DNA of 64,000 nt from Enoplolaimus lenunculus (lineage: Eukaryota > Nematoda > Enoplea > Enoplida > Thoracostomopsidae), in contig JASANG010002434.1 of assembly GCA_030248215.1 (NCBI GenBank), positions 18,823 through 82,822 on the forward strand, read 5' to 3'. Below are positions 9,747 to 20,400 of the stretch, one piece after another. A program made the position numbers and the translations under genes. The first letter of the stretch is position 1. Each line of letters opens with the position of its first letter. A model generated the notes under the pieces. That model was given only the letters and a program-made list of their open reading frames with translations. It did no database searches and was not told the origin of the DNA.

Positions 9747-12700
9747 GTGAGTGTGCTAATCAGGGACATGGCGGTTATGTAGACACGAAACCAGACGCTG
9801 TTTTAGTCGCAGCAAAGTAAAAATTTGTAACGATTTACAATTAGTGCTTTGTGTTCTTGTACCAAAAATTTTTTTCAACGCTGGCTCAGCCTTTACTAGA
9901 AGGTATCCAAACTGTTCGGATTATGTCAGTCATTTAGCGTTTCTCTTATAAATCTTAAATTCACGCTCACTGTGTGAAAAAATTTAGTTGTGCTATTTTT
10001 GTTATAGGCTATTCGTACCGTCTGGTGTTGAGCAGTTCAGAAGGCAAACTTGGCAAAGGTAACGCGACCAGCAATTCAACGGCAATGCATCCGATTGAAA
10101 TTTTATGTGAAATAATTCACAATTCAATTGCAACTTATCATATTCCAATTGAACATGTAACAATCTACGCGTCACGCTCGCCTTGTTATCATCAAGATTG
10201 CATTCCGAAATGTGACGTCATGGAAAGTTGTAGTTCGCAGCTTGCATGCGCAAAGCGATTGCGAATCCTACTCAAACAGGTGTCGTTTGTAATCTTTCAA
10301 CGTATATTTGCTAAAACCCTAATGGTTGCGCTATACTTTTATGCGTTACGCAGTACCACGTGTTGTATAGAAATTGTTTTTCGACATGACGCATGGAACT
10401 GCGCATTGATTGTAACGCTAAACGTGAAACCTAAGCCTGTTTAATAGTGTAACCTGATTTGTCATGCTCGGAAGGAGCGGTTTGCCATTTTTCTTCAGTT
10501 CCTTCTCTGCGGGACTGCAATAGAATAAGCTTAAACTTTAGAAAAAATTTTATGCTTGGCTGACTGTTAATACCCTTATACTACTGTTACGGCCCTGCTC
10601 TATACATTGGCCTAAATTTGTAATAGATCCGCAATTGTACGGGCAGTACGCGGTTAACCTATTCAATAATTTATCTACCAACTACAATTTCCCATAAAAG
10701 TTATGCTAGGATCTATTAACGTTCTTAAGCTGCCTTCGTCAGAACAAAATATTTAAGTTAGCAGGGTTTTTAGTCCACCTGATTTATTAACTACGAATCA
10801 TTTTGCGACTGTTTAAAGTGGATTTAATACTAAAACTGTGTCTCGTTTTTAGCTCGCTTCGCTCGCTATACTTTCGTTATAAGTTTACATGCATGGCAAT
10901 AACTCACAATTTATTACAATTGTCGGTTTGCCCAAACGCGTGCCAACTGAACGCACCTCTTTTGTATCAGTCCGATCTTTAGGTTTGAGTGACCCATTTG
11001 GATTCGCTAAATGCGTAATGTTACCATTACTTTGTTGCGTTTCAGCTTCAAAGGCAACAACGCAATACGTTTGTTTCGATGTCGATCAAAATTTTATCGC
11101 CATACACATCGCGAGGCGATTTATACACGCGACACGCGCTCCTTTGTATGCTCGAAGGAGGTATTAGTGTTGAACCGTTAACAGTTAAAGATTGGCGTGA
11201 CATCTTACGCGACTGTGAGCCTGTTCCGACACCTTTGTCAACATCGTTGAGTTCTTGGAGTCGAGCCGGAATGGATCGCTATGTATCGGCCGTTCAGTAC
11301 TATTTGAATACTTGTAGTCGGGCCTACGGCGGGGAAGAAGGCCATTGGGTGTCGCCGTTTCATGAGTTGCTCAAAAACGCTATTTTAACCGTTGGAGTCA
11401 CTCAGCATCGGCTGGAAACGCTTGTGAACGAGATTGATATATACGGTAACCTTAAGGGTTGCGCTATAGTGCTCGGTGTGACTATCAACACCGCTCGTCC
11501 ACAAATAAAAATACTTTCTAGATGCGACGCGCAGCGGCGTCCGGTGGCGCTCAACGAGTATAGCGCCCGCCATAGGTCACATTTAGCTAGACCCTAAGTA
11601 GGATTTTGTTTGGTTAGAGTTGATGTCACGAGTTCAAAATTTCCCAGTTTTACGTTATTGAAACATAGAATCATTGCAGTACCACGAATATATTTTTAGG
11701 TTGAGACGTGTACAAACTAAGTTTTGGTTCATGGATTACAAAAGTTTGAAACCCTTCATACCCACTTTCTGCCTGCACGGCTGAAATTTTGAATCACACG
11801 TTGGAAGAAGATACGACTGCTCAATATTAATTTCGGAGCTTCTGCAACATAATAGCACGATTAAAGTTGTTGTTTGAAAGCCTATTACTAACTGGCGATA
11901 GGTACTACACATATATCGGAATACGGCTTCTCAAGTTACGTTTCAAGCTGGAATGGGAAAAACTATTTTTTCAAAACATAAATTTTTTGTTTAAATTAAC
12001 ACCGCACCATATGTAGCAAAATTTGGCTGTTTGTTATCTACAGAGTGTCGTTTTGAAGTTTTGTGAAAGCTGTCAGGTGCATGTTTGATTTTTGTGATGT
12101 ACATTTAAAAATTAATTAACATAGTTCTATAAACTTTTGGGCCAATGTGTAGAACTGGGCCGCAACAGTAATATATGCGTATTTCTAAGCCTAAGTGTAA
12201 GCCTAAGCTTAAACGCAAGAATTAACTTATACCTAAGCATTAGCCTAAGCCTAAGTCTAAGCAAACAAATAAGTCTAGAGCTTACGCCGCCTTTGTTATA
12301 TGCTTGGACCAACATTTGCAACATCAAATCATTAGGAAAAAGTGAACTATTTTTCGGAACACCACCAAATAGCAGCATATGAATCGTTTCAAAGACTCAG
12401 CTTGTAATAGTAAGTATTACAACTTGACGAGAGCTTGCATTTAACTTAAAACAATAAGCCATGCTCGTAACCTTTCAAGATAAAACTGCCCATCCCCTCG
12501 CCACCGAACAACTGTTACAGGTATAGTGACTTTCATTTTTTGATTCTATTCACATTTCGATATTGTTTTAATATTGAAATAACTTTATTTTTTCAGCAAA
12601 ATCTGACACATTCAGCAATCAGTGTGATTTGTACAGCGCAGCGAACGCGACGCTTGAACGCAAATCGCACGAACGCGCGTTGATGATCAAAGATCGTGGC

Positions 12701-14005
12701 AGCTCTGCGCACTCTGGACGCCGGCATGACGACCCAGGATACGGACAAATTGGGGCCCTGCCCAATAGTGCGCGGCCAGCGGGAGCGGGATCATTGGTAC
12801 GCAGCAGTTCACAACCGGTGAAATTTCGAAACAAACCAGGCGGCGGGGGTGGCAACAAGAAAAATGCTCATTTGTTTGAAGACGATCCGGATCCGTACAT
12901 GCGAATTAGTGCGCAAGTATTTTTGAACCAAGACACACTTGAAGATCGATACGGTAGCGATGGGGCATTGAAGAAAAAATCGGACAAAAGCAGCGGAGGT
13001 AAGGCATCGGCGCGAGGAGACGGACGGCAAGCCGGAGATCATGGCACGATGACAACTTCAAGCTCAATGTATTCAACACTGCCACGATACATGAAACTGC
13101 CACCAGCGCCGCCGGTTAAATTTGCCAGTCGGGCAAGTTCTACTGGAACCGGGTTGAAAGGAACGTTCGGACGGCGACGAGACTCCCCAACGATTGATCG
13201 CCGAAGTCGGGGAACAACCATCGAAACAGAATCATCAGTGATGAACGCCGATAGCAATCGCCAATTCCGGACGCAACAACAGCAACAACCGCAACAACAA
13301 CAACATCAGAAAGACTTCCAACCGGTCGAATTTCGACAAGGATTTGAGCCCGATGGTCCGTTGGCAGCAACGCAGCAATATTTCCTTCCGGCACGCGATT
13401 CAACTTCAAACTCTGCGGCGATAGGGAACGAAACAACATGCCAATCGGCGAAATTTATTCAGCAACAACGCACGCAACAGCAGCAACAACAACAACAACA
13501 ACACGGTGGAGGCGATCGACAGCTTAGCTATGTACCCAGCGCGTCTTCAAGTCAAACTGCAGATCGCGTTGGTGGCGCGGGAGGGGCTAGTGGGACTGCG
13601 ATTCAAGTCGGAGGGCCGTCTGGAAACGATGGCGCCGTTGTTTTGGCCGGAAGTCGGCAACTGGCTCCGGTGTCCACACATTCACGCTCTAGCCCGATGC
13701 CGTTTGGATCAGCCATACCATCAGGCTTGGGGGGAGGGCGTGGATCCGTCTCAACCGTGTTTCAATCGACAAATTTTGCTGATAAAAGCAAAAAACTCGA
13801 ACAAATGGTGTTAAATTTTTCGAGCAAACGCCTCACCGATCGAGAACGATTTGAAATGCAGACGCACGTGCTGTCCGGACTGGATCAAGTCCAACGACTG
13901 ATGGCCGATATTTTGAACTATATCGACGATTGTGGAAACGCACCGGCCGCCGGGTCGTCTTCGGGCGGCGGATTTTCCGGTGAAAATCCTTATAATTTTG
14001 CGTAA
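9110..14005 (+). CDS. CXC zinc modules + AID/APOBEC-like deaminase, four-exon gene (905 aa)
   Basis: Exons 9110-9746, 10008-10279, 11046-11445 and 12597-14005 join with matching phases (1, 0, 1) and sum to 906 codons with a single terminal TAA. Residues 8-174 hold three CXC-type cysteine modules; 214-365 match the AID/APOBEC deaminase fold; 438-905 form a Gln-rich, mostly disordered tail. CXC modules in EZH2, LIN54 and MSL2 bind zinc, and in LIN54 and MSL2 they bind DNA. AID/APOBEC enzymes deaminate cytosine in single-stranded DNA or RNA. The inference is a nuclear protein that could bring a deaminase to DNA. Introns are 261, 766 and 1151 bp; the second and third hold family A copies. The start is taken at the first in-frame ATG after an in-frame stop (9068); an acceptor at 9069-9070 could extend it upstream. 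The alternative is two adjacent genes. Confidence 0.62.
10008..10279 (+). CDS. Exon 2: deaminase zinc-site half
   Basis: Acceptor TTTTTGTTATAG, phase 1; donor ACAG|GTGTCG (weaker), phase 0. Residues 214-303: two strand-like segments (YSYRLVLSSSEGK), then H240-P-I-E243, a helix, a strand ending in SRSPC (C272), C277 (so P-C-x4-C), a Cys-rich insert to C293, and a helix CAKRLRILLK. E243 to C272 is 29 residues, the same spacing as Glu to SPC in human AID. CAKRL resembles the CARHV that follows SPC in AID. Unusual: His is three residues before Glu (H-x-x-E), not two (H-x-E), and extra cysteines follow P-C. Confidence 0.62.
10478..10616 (+). mobile_element. Family A MITE copy in intron 2
   Basis: GGAAGGAGCGG, CTGCGGGACTGCAATAGAAT, GTTACGGCCC and CTATACATTGGCC blocks in order. 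The hexamer run is almost absent in this copy. Confidence 0.7.
11046..11445 (+). CDS. Exon 3: deaminase C-terminal half and linker
   Basis: Acceptor TTGCGTTTCAG, phase 0; donor TACG|GTAACC, phase 1. Residues 304-436. VSMSIKILSPY is a strand, RHALLCMLEGG a helix and ISVEPLTVKDW a strand. This order and wording match the region of AID/APOBEC proteins after the zinc site (strand with LxI, then GL..L...GV.I..MT..D). After it come WSRAGMDRYVSAVQYYLN and HELLKNAILTVGVTQHRLET, probably helical, of unknown role. Read past the donor, the frame stays open to a stop at 11597, so an intron-retained short form is possible. Confidence 0.6.
11640..11945. mobile_element. Family E-like remnant in intron 3
   Basis: Contains CTGGCGATAGGTACTACACA and ATCGGAATACGG, which match the right end of family E copies near 44710 and 50720. 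The left end is diffuse. Confidence 0.4.
12130..12310 (-). mobile_element. Family A MITE copy in intron 3
   Basis: Reverse orientation: GGCCAATGTGTAGAACTGGG, then CAACAGTAATATATGCG, then CCTAAG-type hexamers and TCTAGAGCTTACG. It ends 285 bp before exon 4 of the deaminase gene. Confidence 0.65.
12597..14005 (+). CDS. Exon 4: Gln/Gly/Ser-rich tail with helical C-terminus
   Basis: Excellent acceptor (TTTATTTTTTCAG), phase 1, then 469 codons to TAA at 14003. The tail is rich in Ser, Gly, Arg and Gln, with CAA/CAG-encoded glutamine tracts near residues 663-674 and 725-737, and looks largely disordered. The last ~50 residues (about 831-882) are charged and amphipathic (KKLEQMVLNFSSKRL, RFEMQTHVLSGLDQVQRLMA), likely helices for dimerisation or partner binding. 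No known domain recognised. High GC and NCG codons contrast with the flanks. The long open frame and clean acceptor make this exon safe; its link to exons 1-3 is inferred from phase. Confidence 0.78.
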
Positions 14006-14174
14006 CACACAGATATAGTTTATTTTCATACCATTTTCAAAAATATTTGCATTTTATGTTATTATCGTAATTTGTACGCAATTAACACCAGTTGTTGATT
14101 AACAAAGAAATACCTTAACTGCGAAATTTTTCGTTCGTTCTACCATTGAAATTTTTGGTGTAACGCAATGTTCA

Positions 14175-14334
14175 GGCCCGTAGCCAGGTTACCTTGATAA
14201 GAGAACTAAACGTTTTTCAGGACGGGTATACAGGAGTTGTTTTCGATGGCATAGGCAAAGTTGAAAATTTTCTAGGAAGGCCAATATTTTTCCGTCGGGG
14301 CTGAGACTCCCTGCCCCCACCCATGGCTACGGGC
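14175..14334. mobile_element. Family B MITE, both ends present
   Basis: GGCCCGTAGCCAGG at the left and CCATGGCTACGGGC at the right, with CAGGGGCTGA-like and GAAAATTTTCTAGGAAGGCC blocks inside. It lies 170 bp past the stop of the deaminase gene. Confidence 0.8.
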
Positions 14335-14339
14335 ACGGC

Positions 14340-15695
14340 AGACTTTCTTTTGTTATTATGTTCAAATTATGTGCATTTTGCGCTATCATCGAGATTGTAA
14401 GCTTATACAAACAGGTCATTAGCTAAAATATAATTTTTGTACACTGTGAAATTTTCAAATTTACTTTTAAATACTGGTGGGCCTTGTCTCAGAATAGCTT
14501 CTTTAGCAAACAATCGGTTTTAGAATTACACTATACTTTACTGATAGACTTATAGTTGTTGTGTTTATACATTTTTGATAAGCTTGAGGATTATGCAACG
14601 TGGTTTTAAACGCAATAACGCTAACCTTGAGCTTATAAGGCTTTGCGAAACGTTTAGCTAGCGACAAATGACGTATTAATGTTATCCATCGACTAATAAT
14701 GGTCACAAAAATAATTCACAGACAAGTTCATACGTAGCAGCAATGGTGCTCGTTTTGAGCAAATTTATCTTTTTAACTGTGCATGTTAATATTTTCTCTG
14801 TAACATATACCCTAGCTTGGCCATTCGTGATATAACTCATATATAAGAAATTTATTCAGCATAATTCTGTAGCTTTTAGTTAGTAATTTTGCGGTACTTA
14901 ATATTACTGATAATTTTAAAAACTCAATTTTGTGGCTCTTGTACACTCCCCTCCTCCCTCAAGCTTATGCCTAAGCCTAAAGCCTAAGTTATGCCAACAT
15001 CTGAAAATTTCCGGGAATTTGTACAAGAGCAGAATTTGTTGCCTATTGTAAATTTATTTATTGTTTTTTTATGTAGCTAAAATCTTTTATTTAAATTCAT
15101 TTGCTGCAAGTGTCATGAAGAGTTGTTTGCAATCGACGATTAGGTTTAGGCATAGGCGTAGATTTATAGTTATCATAACCGCATGTAGTTGGATCAAGTG
15201 ATGCTTTGTGTATTCAGCAACCGTTTAGTTTTCGATTTTTGAAGTTTTAGCTAATATTACTAAACAGCATTGTGTTATATTGCAAGAATTACATAGCTAA
15301 TACCTTTAGAACTTATCGCTTTAAATTCGAAACAAATTGTTCAACTGTGAACGAAAATGAAATCGTAAGCACACTAGTATATTTGAATGTTAAAGTGTAA
15401 TTTCATAATTAAATTTGCAAAATTATCACATGATTTTCGAAATTCGTAGTCAGATCTTTTGTTCAAAATTAATAAGATTATGAGTTATCTGATTTTTGTT
15501 CCTTCTTCGCATAGGCCCACAAGGCATGTTTTGCTAAAGAAAGTTAAAAAATAACAATAATTTTCAGAAATAACGATATGTTTATTATTTATAATTCGCA
15601 AATAGGTATTGTTTGTTTAAACCTTGCTTGTATTATATTTCTGTGTTCAAATGTTAATGATATATATCAGCTTAATTTTAACAATACCTTCAATT
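14340..15695. other. Intergenic, AT-rich, no gene seen
   Basis: Only short TTAGGC-like remnants near 14965-14990 and 15140-15165 (family A debris) are recognisable. Confidence 0.5.
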
Positions 15696-15867
15696 CGTGT
15701 TTATCAGTAGCTGGACGGAGAACGAGAATGGCTCAGGGCCCCTTAGACGAATTTTAGCCTGAGCTAGAAAACATTTGGCCCCCGCTTGTCAATTGTGTGT
15801 AATTTCAGCTTTTTCCCTTGATAACTTTCTGCCCCCTCCAGTCAAAAACATGCATCATTGGCTACAG

Positions 15868-16925
15868 CAGCAAATTTGCGCCAGAATTGACCAACGTTTC
15901 AATGTCTTGACGAAAGAACAGAAGGTAAAAATTAGCATGGTATCTGCAAACTTATGTTAACTTAGTAAAAAATACTATACATTGTGTTATAAGGTGATAA
16001 CTGTGTTAACATACCCTCCGTTATGATGTAAGTTTTGAATCTAGTTTCTCGGTGAACTCGAAACCGGAAGCCAGGTTATAGCCTCAAAGCAGTAAACTTG
16101 TTTATTAAGTGCTGAGTTCAATAATACTTTAGTGTACTCTTTATTACCCAGAGTGGATGATCACTTTTTATAACAAGAGTGTGCAACTGGGTACATTCTC
16201 TGTATTAAACTACCCGGCACGCGTTGCGTTTTTGGCCTACTCCCTTGTTTAGGGGGGTCTGTATGCAGTTTTATATCGTAGTAATGCTAGGAGCATATTG
16301 TACCCCCTTGTTTAAAGGGGGGTGTAGGTGTACTAAAGCATACTGTTAATCTCTTGCTTAAACCCCCCCTGATTGAGGGGGGTCGAACAAAAATGCAACG
16401 CGTGCTGGTACATTCTTTAATATACATAATGTACCCAGTTGCACACTCTTGTTATAAAGAGTGATCATCCACTCTTGTTTAATTACTAATCGTTAGGAAT
16501 TGTGTTAAAACTAAAACGTTATTTTAAACGCTTTTCGTGTTTTAAACAACATCTTTCCAAATGCATATTTTGTATTTAGTGAAAATGAATCGCTAATGTA
16601 ACAAATAATGTTTGTTATAGATACTAACTGAGAATTTTTAAATTACAACGTTATTAAATTGTGTTTTTCTTTTGAAGATAAACGAATAGTTACCGTTTCT
16701 TCATGTCAAACAAGACATTACTGCAAGTAAGGCAAGCCTTTTTAATGTTCTGCTCTGTTAAATAATAAATTAGCTTATGATGTGTTATACTTTATTGTTC
16801 ATAGAATATTTCTTTCTTATTGTTCATAGTAGAGTATTGCTTTCTTATACGGTTCAGGGCAGCAACTGGAAGAGAGTGTGAAAGACATCATCGTCTGCGA
16901 CCATCATCGTTCCCATGGCCAATAA
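15868..16925 (+). CDS. Candidate gene end: two small exons
   Basis: Exon 15868-15924 follows TTGGCTACAG and ends GAAG|GTAAAA, phase 0. Exon 16863-16925 follows TACGGTTCAGGGCAG and runs 20 codons to TAA. The joined peptide (CARIDQRFNVLTKEQK then QLEESVKDIIVCDHH) is hydrophilic and helix-prone. An AATAAA lies at 17134. The first acceptor coincides with the edge of a decayed family B copy, and the intron contains the MITE at 16150-16475, so support is thin. No family recognised. Confidence 0.25.
16150..16475. mobile_element. MITE with ~48-bp terminal inverted repeats
   Basis: The left arm starts AGAGTGGATGATCACTTTTT and the right arm ends AGTGATCATCCACTCT; the match goes on through GTGCAACTGGGTACATT and again through AACGCGT further in. 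The core holds several CTTGTTTAGGGGGGTC-type G-rich blocks in both orientations. Non-coding. No other copy in the window. Confidence 0.85.
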
Positions 16926-17165
16926 TTTTTTCGATAACATTAAATAATTCTATGCAAGAAAGATTTATGTGGGGGCCATTCAGTATATTACTCCTGCCGC
17001 TTTACCAACAGGTCCTGGTTGCGGTCCTGACACCGTTTGTCTTATACTTTGACAAAGAATAGCTTGGTATAGAAACAAATTCTTTAAAACAGATGGAATT
17101 GTTGTTTATATATATTTTCGGTGAAAGGTATAAAATAAATTGCTATTTTTTCTCATTACATTTGA

Positions 17166-17326
17166 GGGCCTGTAGCCAAGATGTGCCGGGAGGGAGATCA
17201 GCTTCCCAGTGAGAAATGTTTGGACCCATAGATAATTTTTAATCTTGCCTGTAAGTCGTTGCAAACCCTTGTATGTCCCTCATGAAAATTTTTTATCCCT
17301 CTAGCACAATGAGTTGGCTACGGGCA
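17166..17326. mobile_element. Family B MITE copy
   Basis: GGCCTGTAGCCAAG left, GAGTTGGCTACGGGC right, with the CTTGCCTGTAAGTCGTTG block inside. Confidence 0.8.
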
Positions 17327-17599
17327 ACATTTGATGACTGCAAAGGCTATGGCGTACATTTTGTAAGTTATAACTGAGTCATTTTACTTTGGCGATTCCA
17401 GGTTTTCCTAGCATTGTTGTTTATAAGCAAGAACATCTGGATTCAGAAGGCCGAGGGCACTTCGCTTTCTGACTGGCTGGTGGTGTTTTAAACGGTTTTA
17501 AAGTTCGCTTTCCGACTGAGTAATAATTTTACACCGCGAATTCGTTTTACTTGTACAATGCAGTGGGTTATTTAAAAAATTTGGCAATGATTTTAATTT

Positions 17600-17945
17600 T
17601 GTTTCTCAAGAAATTTCGGGAGGGCATATATATCCTGTACTGATTCAAGAAATTATTCCATGTTAAATTTAAATGTTGGTCGAAAACGATGTCGGTCGAG
17701 TGAGAGTACTGACGCGTTTTGAAAACGCAAGAAAAATCAAGGTGGACAAAGGCGGCACCGACGATCGAATTATTTTTGTGGACCTGTATAAATCCAGCAG
17801 TTGTTAAATAGCTGTATTAGTGATTTTGCTTGTTTCTTCAGAAAAATCGGAAGCGCATACATCCCTTCCTCGCTTCAAAACATTAATTCATATGAACTTT
17901 GACAGTTGGTCGAATGAAATGTTGGCCGAGTGAAAGCGCGCGGTT
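17600..17945. repeat. Diverged direct duplication
   Basis: AAGAAATTTCGGGAGGGCATA ... GTTGGTCGAA ... GTCGGTCGAGTGAGAG is repeated about 235 bp later as AGAAAAATCGGAAGCGCATA ... GTTGGTCGAA ... GTTGGCCGAGTGAAAG. Confidence 0.5.
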
Positions 17946-17999
17946 CTTTACTCCAGACAACTACTAAATTTTGGTTAATTGGTATGTTTTATCCAGGAA

Positions 18000-18790
18000 A
18001 TTCTAATATTAACCGGAAAATTGGGATTTTGGGAAACAGGAATGCTGCCGGAAAATTCTGATTTTCGGCGCAACCAATTTCGCTAGGAATTTTGGGTAAT
18101 TGAGATTTTGAAAAATTCGAATATCACCCAGGAAATTAGGATATTGGGGAATTGGGATATTACCCAGGAAATTAGAATTTTTGGAAACATGAATTCTGCC
18201 GGGAATTGGGAAATTGGGATTTTGAGAAATTGAAATATTACCCGGGAAATTGGAGTTTTGGGAAATAGGAATTTTGCCGAAAAATTCCGATTTTGGGCGC
18301 AACCTTTTTCGCTCGGGATTTTGTGAAATTTGGATTTCGGGAAATTCGGATATTACCCGGGAAATTGGGATATTGAGAAATTGGGATATTACCCGGGAAA
18401 TTGGAATGCTGGAAAGCTGGGATATTACCTTTGAAATTGTAACTCCGAAATTGCGATGTTGGTCGCAACCATTCTCGCTCGGGATTTTGCGACATTGAGA
18501 TTTTGGAAACTTGTGATATTACTCGGGAAATTGGTATTTTTAAAAATCCGGATTCTACCCAGAAATTGCGAGCATGGCGCAGCATTTTTTCCTCGGGGTT
18601 TTGAAAATTCGGATATTACCCGGAAAATAGGCATTGTGTACCTGGAAACTACGACTTTGGGCATATACAACCTTTTCTGCTCGGGATGTTGCGGAAATTG
18701 GAATTTTATATACAAGGAAATTGGGATATTACCCGGAAAATTTGGTTTTTGGGAAATTCTGAAAATAGGACTTTGAGAAAATATAATTTT
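18000..18790. repeat. Degenerate tandem array, GGGAAATTGGGATATTACCC type
   Basis: About 800 bp of diverged units alternating TTACCCGGGAAATTGG, TTTTGGGAAAT and CGCAACCTTTTTCGCTCGGG. The long unit of ~190 bp (GCGCAACC to GCGCAACC) seems to repeat four times. Remnants lie at 19060-19140. Open frames on both strands are by-products. Confidence 0.75.
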
Positions 18791-19199
18791 GGTAACCCCT
18801 AACTTTACGGGTTTGGTGAAATTATCAGTTTGTAAAAATTTGACCCGTAATTTTATTTTATATTGCTCATATATTTTAAATGATCTATTAAGTTTTTCCG
18901 TTAAAAAATTGTGCTACCCTCCGGATACGAAATCTTGGCAACGCTCCTGGTCGGAATGCACTGGTGGTGATCCTACACCTTAACTTTAGCCTATAAACTT
19001 AGGCTCAAGCTTAAGCCCAAAACCTGAGTCTAATCTCCGATGTTTGGATTTCACAAGAAAAATTGGATATTATCCGTTATATTGCTATTTTGGAAACTTG
19101 GAATATTACCCGAGATGTTACCCGGGAAATTAGGAGGAACCTGTTCTATACACGGGCCACTGGATTTATATTGCCTCAGTTCGATAGACGAAACACAAC

Positions 19200-19345
19200 G
19201 AATTAAGATTAATGTGTAAAACAGGGCCATAACAGCAAAAGCATATTCATAAACCTAAGCCTAAGCCTAAGTGTAAGAATGAGCTTATACCTAAGCCTAA
19301 GCGTAGACAAAAAATCAGTCTAAAGCTTAAACTTTGGCCACCAGC
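19200..19345 (-). mobile_element. Family A MITE copy
   Basis: Reverse orientation: ACAGGGCCATAACAGCAAAA, a run of CCTAAG hexamers, then TCAGTCTAAAGCTTAAAC. Confidence 0.6.
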
Positions 19346-19959
19346 TTTATAATTTACATCAACACACGTCACCGATATCAAGTCCTACGCGACGCTTTTG
19401 AAATCAATTAAAGGCCATGAACGTAGCCACGATTTCATTTTTGGATGGCATAAATTCAATCATTTTGCGAGCTAACAAGAAAATTTATTTTTTGTGTTTC
19501 TAACTTTCAGCGTATTCAGTATTTAATCCAAGAAAAGTGTCTCTATCTATTTATCTAGTCTCTGAAAATGTAGCCTGGAGATATATGCCCTCAATGCCTG
19601 TCTTTTGTATAATACCCGTGCTGAAGGCGTAATCTCAGGATTAGGTTTTTTAGATTTAAAGCTATTTTTGTATTTTCAAAAACACATTTCCAGCGTTCAG
19701 CTTAACAACGCTTAAAGCATTCATAAGCTACAAATGCTGGATGGTAAAAAAACTACTTTAACAGCGATATATTATAGATCATTCAGTAATATTTATCTTG
19801 AAATCCACACGTATCCTCAGCGTATTTAATGGTTATATATAGTTGGTATTTATTTTGCTGTATCGTTTTTACCACGACTACTGCGTTTTCTGTATTGACA
19901 GTTTTTTACGGGTCACTTCACCGGTAGATATTTTTTAGTTTGTAAACTTGTCAGGGGTG

Positions 19960-20400
19960 CGGCGAGGACATAGTGTCATATATCTTCCGTAACTGTGGCA
20001 CATATGAGAGAGAGAGACAGTGGGATATCCACACCACCAGGTCTGCCGTGCTCAAAATGTAGCGATGAAGACGGTTATCTTGACTTCATAGTATGTTTTC
20101 GAGTCAAATAGCTGAAAACTATGCCGCAGATACAACACGAGTTGTCGCGTTCGAAACATTTGAGCTTTGTCCACAATTTTTAAAACAGAAAATATTGAAA
20201 AAAGGCGCTACGAACGGGCATCAAGGATCAAATTCTAAGACAAAAGTATTTTGACGTCCGGAAAATCCTGGATCTGCCATTGCTAACAAATAGCCAGGAA
20301 AGTAGAGAAAAAGGCACCGCTCTTGTAATAAACCTGCGGGATCTCGGAGTCCTAAGGACTATTCTCGTTCACCGTATTCGCTCACAAACATCATTTAAAT
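19960..20400 (+). pseudogene. Decayed coding-like region, product unknown
   Basis: Over ~440 bp, coding-like peptides appear one after another in more than one frame, for example CGEDIVSYIFRNCGTYERER, LPCSKCSDEDGYLDF, AENYAADTTRVVAFETFE and RKILDLPLLTNSQESREKG. This is what a once-coding region with several breaks looks like. A CxxC pair suggests a zinc knuckle. No family recognised, so I cannot say whether it was a host gene or an element gene. Confidence 0.35.

Noticed and set aside
18009-18776. Overlapping open frames on both strands
   Set aside because: Produced by the degenerate GGGAAATTGGGATATTACCC array.
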